This document shows positions 8,851 to 18,002 of a stretch of 64,000 nucleotides of DNA, one piece after another. Position 1 is the first letter of the stretch, and every line of letters begins with the position of its first letter. The notes under the pieces were generated by a model that made no database searches, had not been told where the DNA came from, and saw only the letters and a list, made by a program, of their open reading frames with translations. The translations under genes and the position numbers were made by a program. Origin of the DNA: Micromonospora rifamycinica. Lineage in GTDB: Bacteria; Actinomycetota; Actinomycetes; Mycobacteriales; Micromonosporaceae. The stretch is taken from the NCBI RefSeq assembly GCF_900090265.1, contig NZ_LT607752.1:5462001-5526000 (forward strand). The letters run 5' to 3'.

Positions 8851-8856
8851 TAGGGT
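8851..8856 (+). promoter_or_regulatory. -10 box (TAGGGT), leaderless SIMPL gene
   Basis: TAGGGT, then 6 nt, then the GTG at 8863. Confidence 0.6.
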
Positions 8857-8862
8857 GGGTGC

Positions 8863-9501
8863 GTGGCGGACGGACCGGTGGTGGCGGTACGCGGCGAGGC
8901 GTACCGGGAGGTGGCACCCGAGCTGGCCCGGTTCGAGGTGACCGCGACGGCCCGGGAACGGGACCGTCAGGTCGCCCTGACCCGGCTCGCCGAGCGGGCC
9001 GCCGCCGTCCGGGTGCTGCTCGACGAGCACGAGCCGGCGGTGGACCGCCGGGAGGCCGGTGAGCTGCGGGTACGCCCCGAGACCAACAGGTCCGGCGAGC
9101 GGGTCGTCGGCTACCTGGGCAGCGTCTCGACCACCGTCACCGTCACCGACTTCGGCACCCTCGCCGAGCTGATGCTGCGACTGGCCGAGCTGGACCAGGT
9201 CGAGGTCGCCGGCCCATGGTGGTCACTGCGTCCGGACAGCCCGGTCCACCGCGACGCCCGGCACGCGGCGATCACCGACGCGCTGCGCCGGGCCCGGGAG
9301 CACGCCGAGGCACTCGGTGCCCGGGTGACCGCGCTGGTGGAGCTGGCCGACACCGACGAGGGCTTCGGCGGGGGCGGGGCGATGTACGCCCGCCAGGACC
9401 GGATGGCCGGCTCGCCGGAGCTGGAACTCGACCCCCGTCCGCAGCCGGTGCACGCGGTGGTGCGGGCCCGGTTCACCATCAGCGAGCCGGACCTGGCCTG
9501 A
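8863..9501 (+). CDS. SIMPL domain protein (DUF541)
   Basis: 212 residues. It starts VVAVRGEAYREVAPELARFEVTATARERDR, the typical first strand pair of SIMPL/DUF541 proteins, continues with the STTVTVTDF strand, and has an alternating helix LRRAREHAEALGARV. It lacks a signal peptide, so this copy is probably cytoplasmic, unlike many family members. The biochemical role of the family is not settled. The leaderless start is supported by its -10 box. The stop overlaps the next gene's ATG (TGATG). Confidence 0.82.
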   Translation: MADGPVVAVRGEAYREVAPELARFEVTATARERDRQVALTRLAERAAAVRVLLDEHEPAVDRREAGELRVRPETNRSGERVVGYLGSVSTTVTVTDFGTLAELMLRLAELDQVEVAGPWWSLRPDSPVHRDARHAAITDALRRAREHAEALGARVTALVELADTDEGFGGGGAMYARQDRMAGSPELELDPRPQPVHAVVRARFTISEPDLA

Positions 9502-10142
9502 TGCCCGGGGCGCGTCCGTTCTCCGTCGACGACCTGGTGGCCCGGGCACGGTCGCTGGCCGACGCCGGCCCCCGGCAGCTGCTGGGGATCGCCGGTGCGC
9601 CCGGCGCGGGCAAGTCCACCCTGGCCGAGCGGGTCGTCGCGGCGGTCGGCCCGACCGCCCGGCTGGTGCCGATGGACGGCTTCCACCTCGCCCAGGCGGA
9701 GCTGGTCCGGCTGGGCCGGGCCGACCGCAAGGGCGCGGTGGACACCTTCGACGCCAACGGGTACGTGTCGTTGCTGCGCCGGTTGCACCGGTTGGAACCG
9801 ACCGCCGTGTACGCGCCGCTGTTCCGCCGTGACCTGGAGGAGCCGGTGGCCGGGGCGGTGGAGGTGCCGCCCTCGGTCCGGCTGGTGGTGACCGAGGGCA
9901 ACTACCTGCTGCTCGACGATCCGCCCTGGGACGAGGTGCGGTCGCTGTTGCACGAGGCATGGTTCCTCGACCTGGACGTCGAGCTGCGGCTGCGCCGGTT
10001 GGTGGCGCGGCACGTCGCGTACGGGCGGTCGCCGGAGGCGGCGCAGGCCTGGGCGTACGGCAGCGACGAGGCGAACGCCGCCCTGGTGGCGGGCACCGCC
10101 GGCCGGGCCGACCTGGTGATCCGGTCAACCGACCCGGGGTGA
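9501..10142 (+). CDS. P-loop nucleoside/sugar kinase, uridine-kinase-like
   Basis: 213 residues. GAPGAGKST (32-40) is the Walker A. MDGFHLAQAEL, GAVDTFDANGY and VTEGNYLLLDDPPWDEVR are characteristic of the uridine kinase/PanK-like subgroup annotated as 'nucleoside/nucleotide kinase family'. The DGFH Asp is the likely base. The exact substrate is uncertain (fructose-type YggC homologues and uridine kinase share these motifs). It starts in the TGATG overlap with the SIMPL gene, and its 3' end overlaps the converging membrane hydrolase by 18 bp. Confidence 0.82.
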   Translation: MPGARPFSVDDLVARARSLADAGPRQLLGIAGAPGAGKSTLAERVVAAVGPTARLVPMDGFHLAQAELVRLGRADRKGAVDTFDANGYVSLLRRLHRLEPTAVYAPLFRRDLEEPVAGAVEVPPSVRLVVTEGNYLLLDDPPWDEVRSLLHEAWFLDLDVELRLRRLVARHVAYGRSPEAAQAWAYGSDEANAALVAGTAGRADLVIRSTDPG

Positions 10143-12695
10143 CGGGATGCCACGCCGCAGCAGCCGGGCCGCCACGGTCCGTTCCCGGTGGAACTCCAGC
10201 GCCTCCGGGTAGCCGCTGTGGTTGCGGATCGGCGGGTCGGCGACCTCGCCCCCGCTGGGGTGCAGGGCCTCCGGGTCGCTCACCGGCACGTCCCGTTCCC
10301 CGGCGTCGACCTGCCAGCCGAGCGGGTCGGTGCCGCGCCAGAAGTTGGTCCACGCGACGTAGCCGGAGGGCCAGGTCAGGGCGTCGGCGAGCACCCGGAG
10401 CCGGTCCGGCCCGAAGTAGGCCGGGAAGATCCGTCCGTAGAGCCGGGTGAGCTGGCAGCCGTAGGACAGGAACCAGATCCGCCGCCGCCACCGGGTGGGC
10501 AGTTGGAGCAGCATCGCCGCGCAGAGCACGGTGCCCTGGCTGTGCCCGGAGAGGATCACCCCGTCCATCCTGCGCGGGTCGGGCTCGGCCAGCGCGAGGA
10601 TGCCGGCGACCCGGGTCTGCAGCTCGGGGACGGCCCGCTCGGCGTAGCTGGGCGGGGCGAGCGGATGGGCGGCGCGGGGCCAGAACGTGCCGATGTCCCA
10701 GAGCACCCCGACGCTGCGCCGGACGGTGTCGTTGCGGTAGACCAGCATGCCCAGGCCGGCGACCACCAGGGGGAGCCAGCCCAGCATGGTGTCGCCGAGG
10801 TCGGCGGCGGCGTGCACCAGACCCGCCCAGCCGGACGCCCCGGCCGGCGCGGGCCGGGTACGGCTGAGCATCGCCACGCAGGAGAGGGCGACCAGCACCG
10901 CCGAGACGGTGGCGTAGCAGCCGGTCAGCCGTACCGCGTGCTCGCCGACCAGGCGGTGCAGCGCGCGGTAGGTGCTGACGTCCCGGCAGCGCCGCAGGTC
11001 GTGTGCGGAGACGGCCTGCCCGTCGGTGGTGAGGCGGGCGTACTCGACGCGGCGCAGCCGGTGCAGGATCACCCCGGCGTGGATCAGCGTGCCGATCAGG
11101 GCGGCCGTGGTGACGGTGCAGGCCAGCCCGGCCCAGAGCGCCGGCAGCGGCGGCACGATCGGCGAGTAGCCGCTGGGCGAGGAGGGGCCGTTGAGCCGGT
11201 CGGTGATCCAGTAGTGCAGGCCGGCGCAGTAGGCGATGGCCATCATCCACCCGAAGCCGGCGATCACCGCGGCCCCCCGGCCGCCCCAGGCCATGGCGGT
11301 GTGCCCGGCGGCCGGTCGCCGGTCGACGTCGGCGCGGGGCAGCAGCAGGCCGGTCGCGGCGAGCGCGATGGTCGCCGTGGCGAGCAGCCAGATCCGCAGC
11401 CCGTCGGGGGCGGCGGGGAGGCCGGGCAGCCGGCCGTCGAGCCAGGCCGTCCCGAGGGGGAGCAGTACGCCGGCGGCGGCGGGGGCGAGCAGGGCGCGGC
11501 GCCCGGACCGGGCGACCGCGCCGATGGCGATCAGCAGCAGCACCTGGTAGGTGGCGAGCCAGGCGACGATGCCGTCGTAGCCGGGCAGGGAGCGGTCGGC
11601 GAGGCAACCGGCGGGGGTCGGGTCCAGGGTGCAGCCGGCCGGTGGGCGGAACTGCGCCAACGGGGGGCCGGCGGGGCCGTCCGGCAGCAGCAGGAGGGTG
11701 AAGGTGCCGGCCAGGGCGAGGCCGGTGAGCACCCCGACGGCGAGGCTCCACCGGCCGAGCGGGGTGGCGCCGCTGCGCCGGGTCAGCCAGGGCCGTCCCA
11801 CCGCCACCACCGCGATCGCCACGACCGCGACCAGGGCCGCGACGGTGGGGACGGCGATCATGGCCCGGACCCCCCGGGGCGGGTCCATCACCAGCACCGC
11901 GCCGACGGGCACCGCGGCGGCGAGGGCCACGCCGACACACAGGTGCAGGACGGCGGCGCGGCGCAGCTGGCCCTCCCCGCACCAGAAGGTGGGGTCCTGG
12001 AGGGGGTTCGCCAGGGGCGTCGGCCCGGCGGGGCGTTCCCCGTCGTCCGGCACCGGGTGGCGCGGGCGGGGCTCGGCGGGCATCTCGGCCTCGTACTGGT
12101 AGGTGCGCCAGGCGACGACCCCGAGCACCAGCAGGACGGCCAGCGGCAGCAGCAGGCCGACGGCGAGCGCACGGGCGTCGGTGTGCCACCAGCCCTGGCC
12201 GAGGAACTCCCACGGGCCGGGCAGTTGCCGCAGGCACGCCTGGTCGACGCACTGCCAGGCGATCAGGTCGACGCCGATGCCGGTGGCGGCGATCACCAGC
12301 GTGCCGGTGAGGCTGAGGCAGAACAGCCGGATCAGCCAGGCGGTGATGCCGGAGCGGCTGCCCCAGCGTTCGGTGTCCGGGTCGGACGGGATGCCGGGGC
12401 GGGCGTGCAGGGCGACGTTGGCCAGGGTGAACGGCAGCAGGAACGTCCACAGCGCCCGTTCGACGTCGCGCGCGGTCCGCGCCCCCGAGGTCAACTGCCC
12501 CCAGCTGTACGCCTCCACCACGACCGGGTCGTCCGGGGTGGAGGTGGCGGCGCGGTAGAAGCCGGTGACGTCACCGCCGGAGACCCGTCGGGGCGGCGGG
12601 CCGGCACCGGTGGTGTCGGGGGGCAGCCCGAGGATCTGGTCGGGCGGGGTGTTGGACACGCCATGCACCCGAAGTTCGAGTACCCGCTCGGCCAT
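10125..12695 (-). CDS. large multi-span membrane protein with split alpha/beta-hydrolase core
   Basis: 856 residues. The N-terminus (ELRVHGVSNTPPDQIL, residues 7-22) resembles the first strand and oxyanion 'HG' turn of a lipase fold. About 8-10 hydrophobic spans occupy roughly residues 120-660. The C-terminal part has a nucleophile elbow, VILSGHSQGTVLCAAM near 715, and a late NHSGYPEAL that could supply the His. This suggests an alpha/beta hydrolase interrupted by a large membrane insert. The start is an ATG behind AGGGAG. I know no assigned function; an esterase or lipase at the membrane is an inference. Confidence 0.72.
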   Translation of the reverse strand: MAERVLELRVHGVSNTPPDQILGLPPDTTGAGPPPRRVSGGDVTGFYRAATSTPDDPVVVEAYSWGQLTSGARTARDVERALWTFLLPFTLANVALHARPGIPSDPDTERWGSRSGITAWLIRLFCLSLTGTLVIAATGIGVDLIAWQCVDQACLRQLPGPWEFLGQGWWHTDARALAVGLLLPLAVLLVLGVVAWRTYQYEAEMPAEPRPRHPVPDDGERPAGPTPLANPLQDPTFWCGEGQLRRAAVLHLCVGVALAAAVPVGAVLVMDPPRGVRAMIAVPTVAALVAVVAIAVVAVGRPWLTRRSGATPLGRWSLAVGVLTGLALAGTFTLLLLPDGPAGPPLAQFRPPAGCTLDPTPAGCLADRSLPGYDGIVAWLATYQVLLLIAIGAVARSGRRALLAPAAAGVLLPLGTAWLDGRLPGLPAAPDGLRIWLLATATIALAATGLLLPRADVDRRPAAGHTAMAWGGRGAAVIAGFGWMMAIAYCAGLHYWITDRLNGPSSPSGYSPIVPPLPALWAGLACTVTTAALIGTLIHAGVILHRLRRVEYARLTTDGQAVSAHDLRRCRDVSTYRALHRLVGEHAVRLTGCYATVSAVLVALSCVAMLSRTRPAPAGASGWAGLVHAAADLGDTMLGWLPLVVAGLGMLVYRNDTVRRSVGVLWDIGTFWPRAAHPLAPPSYAERAVPELQTRVAGILALAEPDPRRMDGVILSGHSQGTVLCAAMLLQLPTRWRRRIWFLSYGCQLTRLYGRIFPAYFGPDRLRVLADALTWPSGYVAWTNFWRGTDPLGWQVDAGERDVPVSDPEALHPSGGEVADPPIRNHSGYPEALEFHRERTVAARLLRRGIPSPRVG

Positions 12696-12788
12696 CGGTG
12701 CTCCCTGGTGACGTATTCACTACCCAGAGTGCATCGATTTTCTCGGTTCGCCCACCGATTTCGGTATCGTTTTCGCAGCTCAAGGCAT

Positions 12789-13337
12789 TTATTCCAGGGT
12801 GCGGATCACCCGGGCGGGGTTACCCACGGCGACCACGTTGGGTGGTAGGTCGCGGGTGACCACCGCGCCCGCGCCGACCACGGTGTTCTCGCCGACGGTC
12901 ACCCCGGCGAGAACGATCACCCCACCGCCGAGCCAGACGTTGTCGCCGATGGTGATCGGTCGGGCCGCCTCCCAGCCGGCCCGGCGGGGTTCCGGCTCGA
13001 CGGGATGGGTGGCGGTGAGCAGCTGCACGTTCGGTCCGATCTGGACGTCGACGCCGATGGTGATCCGTGCGACGTCGAGCAGCACGGCGTTGAAGTTCAC
13101 GAAGCTGCGGGCACCGAGATGGACCTGCCAGCCGTAGTCGCAGTGCAGCGGTGGGCGGATCCAGGCGTCCTCGCCGAGTGTGCCGAGCAGCTCGCGCAGG
13201 GCGGCGAGTCGACCGTCCGGGTCGTCGGCGCTGCTGCGGTTGAAGCGTTCGGTGAGTCGGGCGGCGCGGTCCAGGTCGGCGGTGATCTCGGGATCGTCGG
13301 CGCGGTACGGCTCGCCGGCGAGCATGCGTTCCCTCAT
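12789..13337 (-). CDS. maltose/galactoside O-acetyltransferase-type hexapeptide acyltransferase
   Basis: 182 residues. The N-terminal Mac domain is RERMLAGEPYRADDPEITADLDRA; the left-handed beta-helix follows with FVNFNAVLLD, IGPNVQLLTATHP (catalytic His region), IGDNVWLGGGVIVLAGVTVG and VVGAGAVVTRDLPPNVVAVGNPARVIR. It transfers acetyl from acetyl-CoA to a sugar hydroxyl, probably as detoxification. The ATG at 13337 gives the usual family N-terminus; a GTG at 13346 is possible. The frame stays open to 13838, but that stretch is antisense to the protease gene and non-homologous. Confidence 0.88.
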   Translation of the reverse strand: MRERMLAGEPYRADDPEITADLDRAARLTERFNRSSADDPDGRLAALRELLGTLGEDAWIRPPLHCDYGWQVHLGARSFVNFNAVLLDVARITIGVDVQIGPNVQLLTATHPVEPEPRRAGWEAARPITIGDNVWLGGGVIVLAGVTVGENTVVGAGAVVTRDLPPNVVAVGNPARVIRTLE

Positions 13338-13438
13338 GGACGTCACCGGCTGATCGTCGCCGATCGGCAGGTCCGATGCGGTGACGACGGGGTGGTGTCT
13401 CGACAATGTGGTCGGAAGGTCATCATCCGGACTTCTTT

Positions 13439-13457
13439 TTGCATACCGAGTATGCAA
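13439..13457. promoter_or_regulatory. perfect dyad TTGCATAC-n3-GTATGCAA, probable operator
   Basis: Eight-bp perfect inverted repeat around CGA in an AT-rich part of the divergent spacer between the acetyltransferase and protease genes. Size and symmetry fit a TetR- or GntR-type operator. No regulator gene is adjacent. Confidence 0.55.
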
Positions 13458-13472
13458 TTCTAGGGCGTCGAT

Positions 13473-13486
13473 ATGACTCCTGTCAT
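13473..13486. promoter_or_regulatory. second dyad ATGAC-n4-GTCAT
   Basis: A 5-bp inverted repeat with a 4-nt loop, 15 bp downstream of the first dyad and 26 nt before the protease start codon. It could be an operator half or a leader hairpin. Confidence 0.3.
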
Positions 13487-13512
13487 GGAGACGTCCCAGA
13501 AGGAGGGATCCG

Positions 13513-16500
13513 TTGCACAGAACCAGAAGAACCGCCACCGGCGGCCTCGTGCTCGCCCTGGCCCTCGGCCTACCGGCGACGAGCGCGGCGGCCGCGCCCG
13601 GCACGCCGGCCATGCCCCGGTCGGCCGCGCCGGCCGTGGGCTCCACCACGGTCACCCTGATCACCGGTGACCAGGTCACCGTCACCCGCGCCGGAGGGAC
13701 CGCCATCCGCCCCGGCGCCGGCCGGGAACACCAGCAGTTCCTGGTCCGCCGGGAACGCGGCCACCTCTCCGTGGTGCCCCGCGACGCGGTGCCGCTGGTG
13801 CGCTCGGGGCAGGTCGACCGGCGACTGTTCGACGTCACCGGCCTGATCGCCGCCCGCTACGACGACGCCCACCGCGACAACCTGCCGCTGCTGGTGTCGT
13901 ACCGCGAGGGGCAGGCCCGGCGCGGCGCGGCCGTGCTGCCGGGCACCCGGGTGACCCGCGACCTGCCGGCGATCCGGGGCGCGGCCCTGACCGCCGGCAA
14001 GTCCTCGGCCGGCACGGTCTGGTCGACGCTCACCGACCGTGCCGGCGGTGCCCGGCTCGACGCGGCAGGGGGCGTCGAGCGGATCTGGCTGGACGGCCGC
14101 CGCACGGTCTCCCTCGACCACAGCGTGCCCCAGATCGGCGCACCCACCGCCTGGGCGGCCGGCTGGACCGGCAAGGGGGTGAGCGTCGCGGTGCTCGACA
14201 CCGGTGTCGACGCCACCCACCCCGACCTGGCCGGCAAGGTGGCCGAGGCGCGCAACTTCAGCGACACGCCGGACCAGAAGGACACCGTCGGGCACGGCAC
14301 CCACGTGGCGTCCACCATCGCCGGCAGCGGTGCCGCCTCCGGCGGGAAGTACCGGGGCGTCGCGCCGGACGCGACGCTGCTCGACGGCAAGGTCTGCGAG
14401 GAGTTCGGCTGTGCCGAGTCGGCGATCCTGGCCGGCATGCAGTGGGCCACCGTCGACAAGAAGGCCGCCGTGGTCAACATGAGCCTCGGCGGCGGGGACA
14501 CCCCCGAGGTCGACCCGCTGGAGGAGGCCGTCCAGACGCTGACCGCCCAGACCGGCAGCCTCTTCGTCATCGCCGCCGGCAACGACGGCCGGGACGGCTC
14601 GGTCGGCTCACCGGGCAGCGCCGACGCCGCACTCACCGTCGGCGCGGTCGACCGGGACGACGAACTCGCCGACTTCTCCAGCCGGGGCCCCCGGGTCGGC
14701 GACGACGCGCTCAAGCCCGACATCACCGCCCCCGGCGTCGACATCGTGGCCGCCCGCTCCGCCGACGGCCAGATCGGCGACCCGGTGGGGACGCAGTACG
14801 TCGCGCTCTCCGGCACCTCGATGGCCACCCCGCACGTCGCCGGCTCGGTGGCGTTGCTGGCCCAGCAGCACCCCGGCTGGAAGGCCGGGCAGCTCAAGGC
14901 GACCCTGATGGCCGCCGCCAAGCCGCACCCCACGCAGACCAGCTACGAGCAGGGCGCCGGTCGGGTGGACCTGACCCGGGCCATCACCGAGCAGGTCACC
15001 ACCGACCCGGTCAGCGTCTCGTTCGGCCGGACCCTGTGGCCGCACGGCGACGACGCCCCGGTCACCCGGACGGTCGCCTGGCGCAACGGCGGCGCCACGC
15101 CGCTCACCCTCGACCTGACCGTCGAGGTCAAGGGGCCGGGCGGGGCCGCCGCGCCGGCCGGCATGTTCACCCTCGGCGTCGACCGGATCACCGTCCCGGC
15201 GGGCGGCCGGGCCGAGACCACCGTCACCGCGGACACCCGGCTCGGCGTCGACGGCTACTGGACCGGCCGGGTGGTGGCCCGCTCCGGCGGCACCGTCGCG
15301 GTGACCCCGCTGGCCGTGCACCGGGAGGTGGAGAGCTACCCCGTGACGCTCACCCACCTCGACCGCAGCGGCAAGCCGGGCGGCGACTACTCGACGAGCC
15401 TGGTCGACCTCGCCGACGGCGACGTGCGCGACGTGTTCGAGGCCGACGGCGTCGTCGAACTCCGGCTCCCCAAGGGCCGGTACGGCCTGAGCAGCGTCTT
15501 CTTCGAGCCGGGACCGGACGAGGAGTCGGGTGGGCTGGGCATGCTCGCCCAACCGGAGCTGGTGGTCGACGGCGACACGGCGGTCACCGTCGACCTGCGG
15601 AAGGCCAAGCCGGTACGGATGACCGTCCCGCAGGCCGACGCCACCGTCGCCCTGGTCGACATCAGCGCCAACTACCTGCTGCCCGACGACGGCAGTTACG
15701 GGTTCGGCATCGTCTCCTTCGACACCTTCGACGGGCTGTCCACCGGGCAGCTCGGCCCGGCGGTGTCGGACGACGAGTTCGTCGCCACCTTCAACAGCCA
15801 GTGGGCCGACACGGAGGCCGAGTCCAGCCCCTACCTGTACGCGCTGGGCGAGGTCGTGCCGGGCAAGCTGCCCAGCGGGCTGGTGCGCGACTACCGGCGG
15901 GGCGACCTGGCCACGGTGGTGCACACGTTCCGTGACCCGTACCCGAAGATGACGGCCGAACGGATGGTCTTCCCGGACAGCGGCCACAACCTCGGCGGCT
16001 GGGCGGTCGTCCTGCCGACCGACCTGCCCGGCCAGCGCACCGAGCACTACAGCACCAGGGGCGTGCGCTGGGAGTCCGAGCTGGACTTCGGCGTCCGTGA
16101 CCCGGAGGCGGGCTGGCTCGACGTCCAGGCGGTCCTGGTGGGCCTGCCCACGAAGTACCCGGCCGGTCGCCGGACCACCGAGACCTGGGGGGCCGCGCCG
16201 CTCGGGCCGTCGCTGCCCGCCCCACGCTGGCCGGGGGACGGTGTCACCCGGCTCGGGGACACCATCATGGTGAGTGTGGCGCTGCACAGCGACGCGGCCG
16301 GGCACCCCGGCGGGTCGCTGACCGACAGCGCCCGTACCGCCCTGTGGCGCAACGGCAAGCTGGTGGCGGAGCTCGACAACCCGGGGTACGGCGAGTTCAC
16401 CGTGCCGGCCGGGGCCGCCGACTACCAGCTGACCGTCGGGGCCGGGCGGGACCTCACCGACCTCGGCACCGAGGTGGAGGCGAGCTGGACCTTCCGCTCC

Positions 16501-16854
16501 GGGCACGTGGCCGGTGACACGCCGAAGCGGCTGCCGCTGTCGGAGATCCGCTTCACCCCGCGGCTGAGGGCCGACAACACCGCCCCGGCCGGTCGGGTCT
16601 TCGCCGTCCCGGTGCAGGTGCGGCGGCAGCCGGACACCGGCACCGCCAAGCTGGTGAAGCTCGGCGTGGACGTGTCGTACGACGGCGGGAAGACCTGGCG
16701 GCGGGCGACCGTGGTGAAGGTGCCGGGCCAGGGCACGGTGGCGCTGGTCGACCACCCGGCCGGTGCCGGGTACGTGTCCCTGCGGGCGACCGCCCGGGAC
16801 GCCGACGGCAACACCGCGAGCACCCGGATCATCCAGGCCTACCGCCTGAGGTGA
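13513..16854 (+). CDS. secreted S8 family serine protease (subtilase)
   Basis: 1113 residues from a TTG placed 5 nt behind AGGAGGG. There is a signal peptide (basic RTRR head, hydrophobic 10-27, AAAA-PG cleavage region) and a propeptide to about 195. The catalytic triad is D229 (VAVLDTG), H261 (GHGTHVA) and S436 (GTSMATPHVA), with an AAGND oxyanion Asn. The ~600-residue C-terminal part is beta-rich, with several Ig/carboxypeptidase-regulatory-like segments, as in large actinomycete subtilases. It is expected to be an extracellular nutrient-scavenging protease. Dyads upstream suggest repression. Confidence 0.92.
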   Translation: MHRTRRTATGGLVLALALGLPATSAAAAPGTPAMPRSAAPAVGSTTVTLITGDQVTVTRAGGTAIRPGAGREHQQFLVRRERGHLSVVPRDAVPLVRSGQVDRRLFDVTGLIAARYDDAHRDNLPLLVSYREGQARRGAAVLPGTRVTRDLPAIRGAALTAGKSSAGTVWSTLTDRAGGARLDAAGGVERIWLDGRRTVSLDHSVPQIGAPTAWAAGWTGKGVSVAVLDTGVDATHPDLAGKVAEARNFSDTPDQKDTVGHGTHVASTIAGSGAASGGKYRGVAPDATLLDGKVCEEFGCAESAILAGMQWATVDKKAAVVNMSLGGGDTPEVDPLEEAVQTLTAQTGSLFVIAAGNDGRDGSVGSPGSADAALTVGAVDRDDELADFSSRGPRVGDDALKPDITAPGVDIVAARSADGQIGDPVGTQYVALSGTSMATPHVAGSVALLAQQHPGWKAGQLKATLMAAAKPHPTQTSYEQGAGRVDLTRAITEQVTTDPVSVSFGRTLWPHGDDAPVTRTVAWRNGGATPLTLDLTVEVKGPGGAAAPAGMFTLGVDRITVPAGGRAETTVTADTRLGVDGYWTGRVVARSGGTVAVTPLAVHREVESYPVTLTHLDRSGKPGGDYSTSLVDLADGDVRDVFEADGVVELRLPKGRYGLSSVFFEPGPDEESGGLGMLAQPELVVDGDTAVTVDLRKAKPVRMTVPQADATVALVDISANYLLPDDGSYGFGIVSFDTFDGLSTGQLGPAVSDDEFVATFNSQWADTEAESSPYLYALGEVVPGKLPSGLVRDYRRGDLATVVHTFRDPYPKMTAERMVFPDSGHNLGGWAVVLPTDLPGQRTEHYSTRGVRWESELDFGVRDPEAGWLDVQAVLVGLPTKYPAGRRTTETWGAAPLGPSLPAPRWPGDGVTRLGDTIMVSVALHSDAAGHPGGSLTDSARTALWRNGKLVAELDNPGYGEFTVPAGAADYQLTVGAGRDLTDLGTEVEASWTFRSGHVAGDTPKRLPLSEIRFTPRLRADNTAPAGRVFAVPVQVRRQPDTGTAKLVKLGVDVSYDGGKTWRRATVVKVPGQGTVALVDHPAGAGYVSLRATARDADGNTASTRIIQAYRLR

Positions 16855-16860
16855 ACCGAC

Positions 16861-16896
16861 GTCCGGGCCCGCGACGGTCTCGTCGCGGGCCCGGAC
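16861..16896. terminator. 15-bp perfect hairpin after the protease gene
   Basis: Left arm 16861-16875, 6-nt loop and right arm 16882-16896, with no mismatches. It begins 6 nt after the protease stop and lies between converging genes (protease and dapD). There is no T tract, as is common in GC-rich actinomycetes. Confidence 0.75.
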
Positions 16897-16941
16897 CCGT
16901 GCGCCCACCGACGGTGCGACCCGGCCCCGCGGTCGGTGGGC

Positions 16942-16980
16942 GGGGCGGCTCAGTCGGCGGGGGCCGGGGCGGCTCAGTCG
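16942..16980. repeat. 15-bp direct repeat covering the dapD stop
   Basis: GGGGCGGCTCAGTCG occurs at 16942-16956 and 16966-16980. The second copy contains the dapD stop codon (TGA on the minus strand). Confidence 0.75.
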
Positions 16981-17930
16981 TTGGCGTGCAGGGCGGCGTT
17001 CAGGGTGATGCCCCGACCGGTGCGCGGCTTCGCCTCCAGCGCGCCGGTGACCGAGTTGCGCCAGAACAGCAGCCCGTCGACACCGGACAGTTCCCGGGCC
17101 TTGACCACCCGGCCGTCCGGCAGGGTGATCTTCGAGGCGGCGGTCAGGTAGCAGCCGGCCTCCACCACACAGTCGTCGCCGAGCGAGATGCCGACCCCGG
17201 CGTTCGCGCCGACCAGGCTCCGCTCGCCGATCCGGACCCGGTCGGTGCCGCCCCCGGAGAGGGTGCCCATGATCGACGCGCCGCCGCCGATGTCGGAGCC
17301 GTCGCCGACCACCACGCCCTGCACGATCCGGCCCTCGACCATCGAGGTGCCCAGCGTGCCGGCGTTGAAGTTGACGAAGCCCTCGTGCATCACGGTGGTG
17401 CCGGTGGCCAGGTGGGCGCCGAGCCGGACCCGGTCGGCGTCGGCGATCCGCACCCCGGCGGGGACCACGTAGTCGGTCATCCGGGGGAACTTGTCCACCC
17501 CGTACACCGCCAGGTGGCGGCCGGCGGCCCGCTCGATCACCCGTAGCTCGTCCACCCGCTCCGGCGGGCACGGGCCGGCCGAGGTCCAGGCCACGTTCGC
17601 CAGTTTGCCGAAGATGCCGTCGAGGTTCAGCTCGTTGGGCCGCACCAGGCGGTGGGAGAGCAGGTGCAGCCGCAGGTACGCGTCGGCGGCGTCCTTGATC
17701 GGCTCGTCCAGCGCGCCGATCACGGTGACCACCTGCACCGTACGCAGGCCGGGCAGGGACCGCTCGCCGACCGCGCCCGGCGGCAGGTCGAGCACGTCGG
17801 CCTGGTCCTCGCCGGGGACCAGCGGCAACTCGCCCAGCCCCAGCTTGCCGGTCGGGTACCAGGTGTCGAGCACCTGCTCGGCGGCGGTCACGGTGGCCAG
17901 GCCGATACCCCAGGCGGATTCCGACGTCAC
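16974..17930 (-). CDS. dapD: tetrahydrodipicolinate N-succinyltransferase DapD
   Basis: 318 residues, the actinobacterial length. An N-terminal alpha/beta domain is followed by a left-handed beta-helix (DADRVRLGAHLATGTTVMHEGFVNFNAGTLG..., MVEGRIVQGVVVGDGSDIGGGASIMG). It transfers succinyl from succinyl-CoA to tetrahydrodipicolinate, the first step of the succinylase route to meso-DAP and lysine. The GTG at 17930 has GAGAGGG 7 nt upstream. Divergent from dapE, so both pathway genes share a 72-bp control region. Confidence 0.93.
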   Translation of the reverse strand: MTSESAWGIGLATVTAAEQVLDTWYPTGKLGLGELPLVPGEDQADVLDLPPGAVGERSLPGLRTVQVVTVIGALDEPIKDAADAYLRLHLLSHRLVRPNELNLDGIFGKLANVAWTSAGPCPPERVDELRVIERAAGRHLAVYGVDKFPRMTDYVVPAGVRIADADRVRLGAHLATGTTVMHEGFVNFNAGTLGTSMVEGRIVQGVVVGDGSDIGGGASIMGTLSGGGTDRVRIGERSLVGANAGVGISLGDDCVVEAGCYLTAASKITLPDGRVVKARELSGVDGLLFWRNSVTGALEAKPRTGRGITLNAALHAND

Positions 17931-17989
17931 TGTTCTACCCTCTCGTTCGCGGCTGCGGGCTCACCCCTCGTGCCCACCGTTCAGGACGG

Positions 17990-17995
17990 TACCGT
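17990..17995 (+). promoter_or_regulatory. -10 box (TACCGT), leaderless dapE
   Basis: TACCGT, 7 nt, then the ATG at 18003. No ribosome site precedes the ATG. Confidence 0.6.
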
Positions 17996-18002
17996 GCGAA
18001 CC

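Noticed and set aside
10188..12848. 886-residue plus-strand open frame
   Set aside because: Gly/Gln/Pro/His-rich shadow of the membrane hydrolase gene on the other strand.
14608..17571. 987-residue minus-strand open frame
   Set aside because: Antisense to the subtilase and in the wrong frame for dapD; Gly/Arg/Pro/His-rich with no motifs. Long spurious frames are expected at this GC content.
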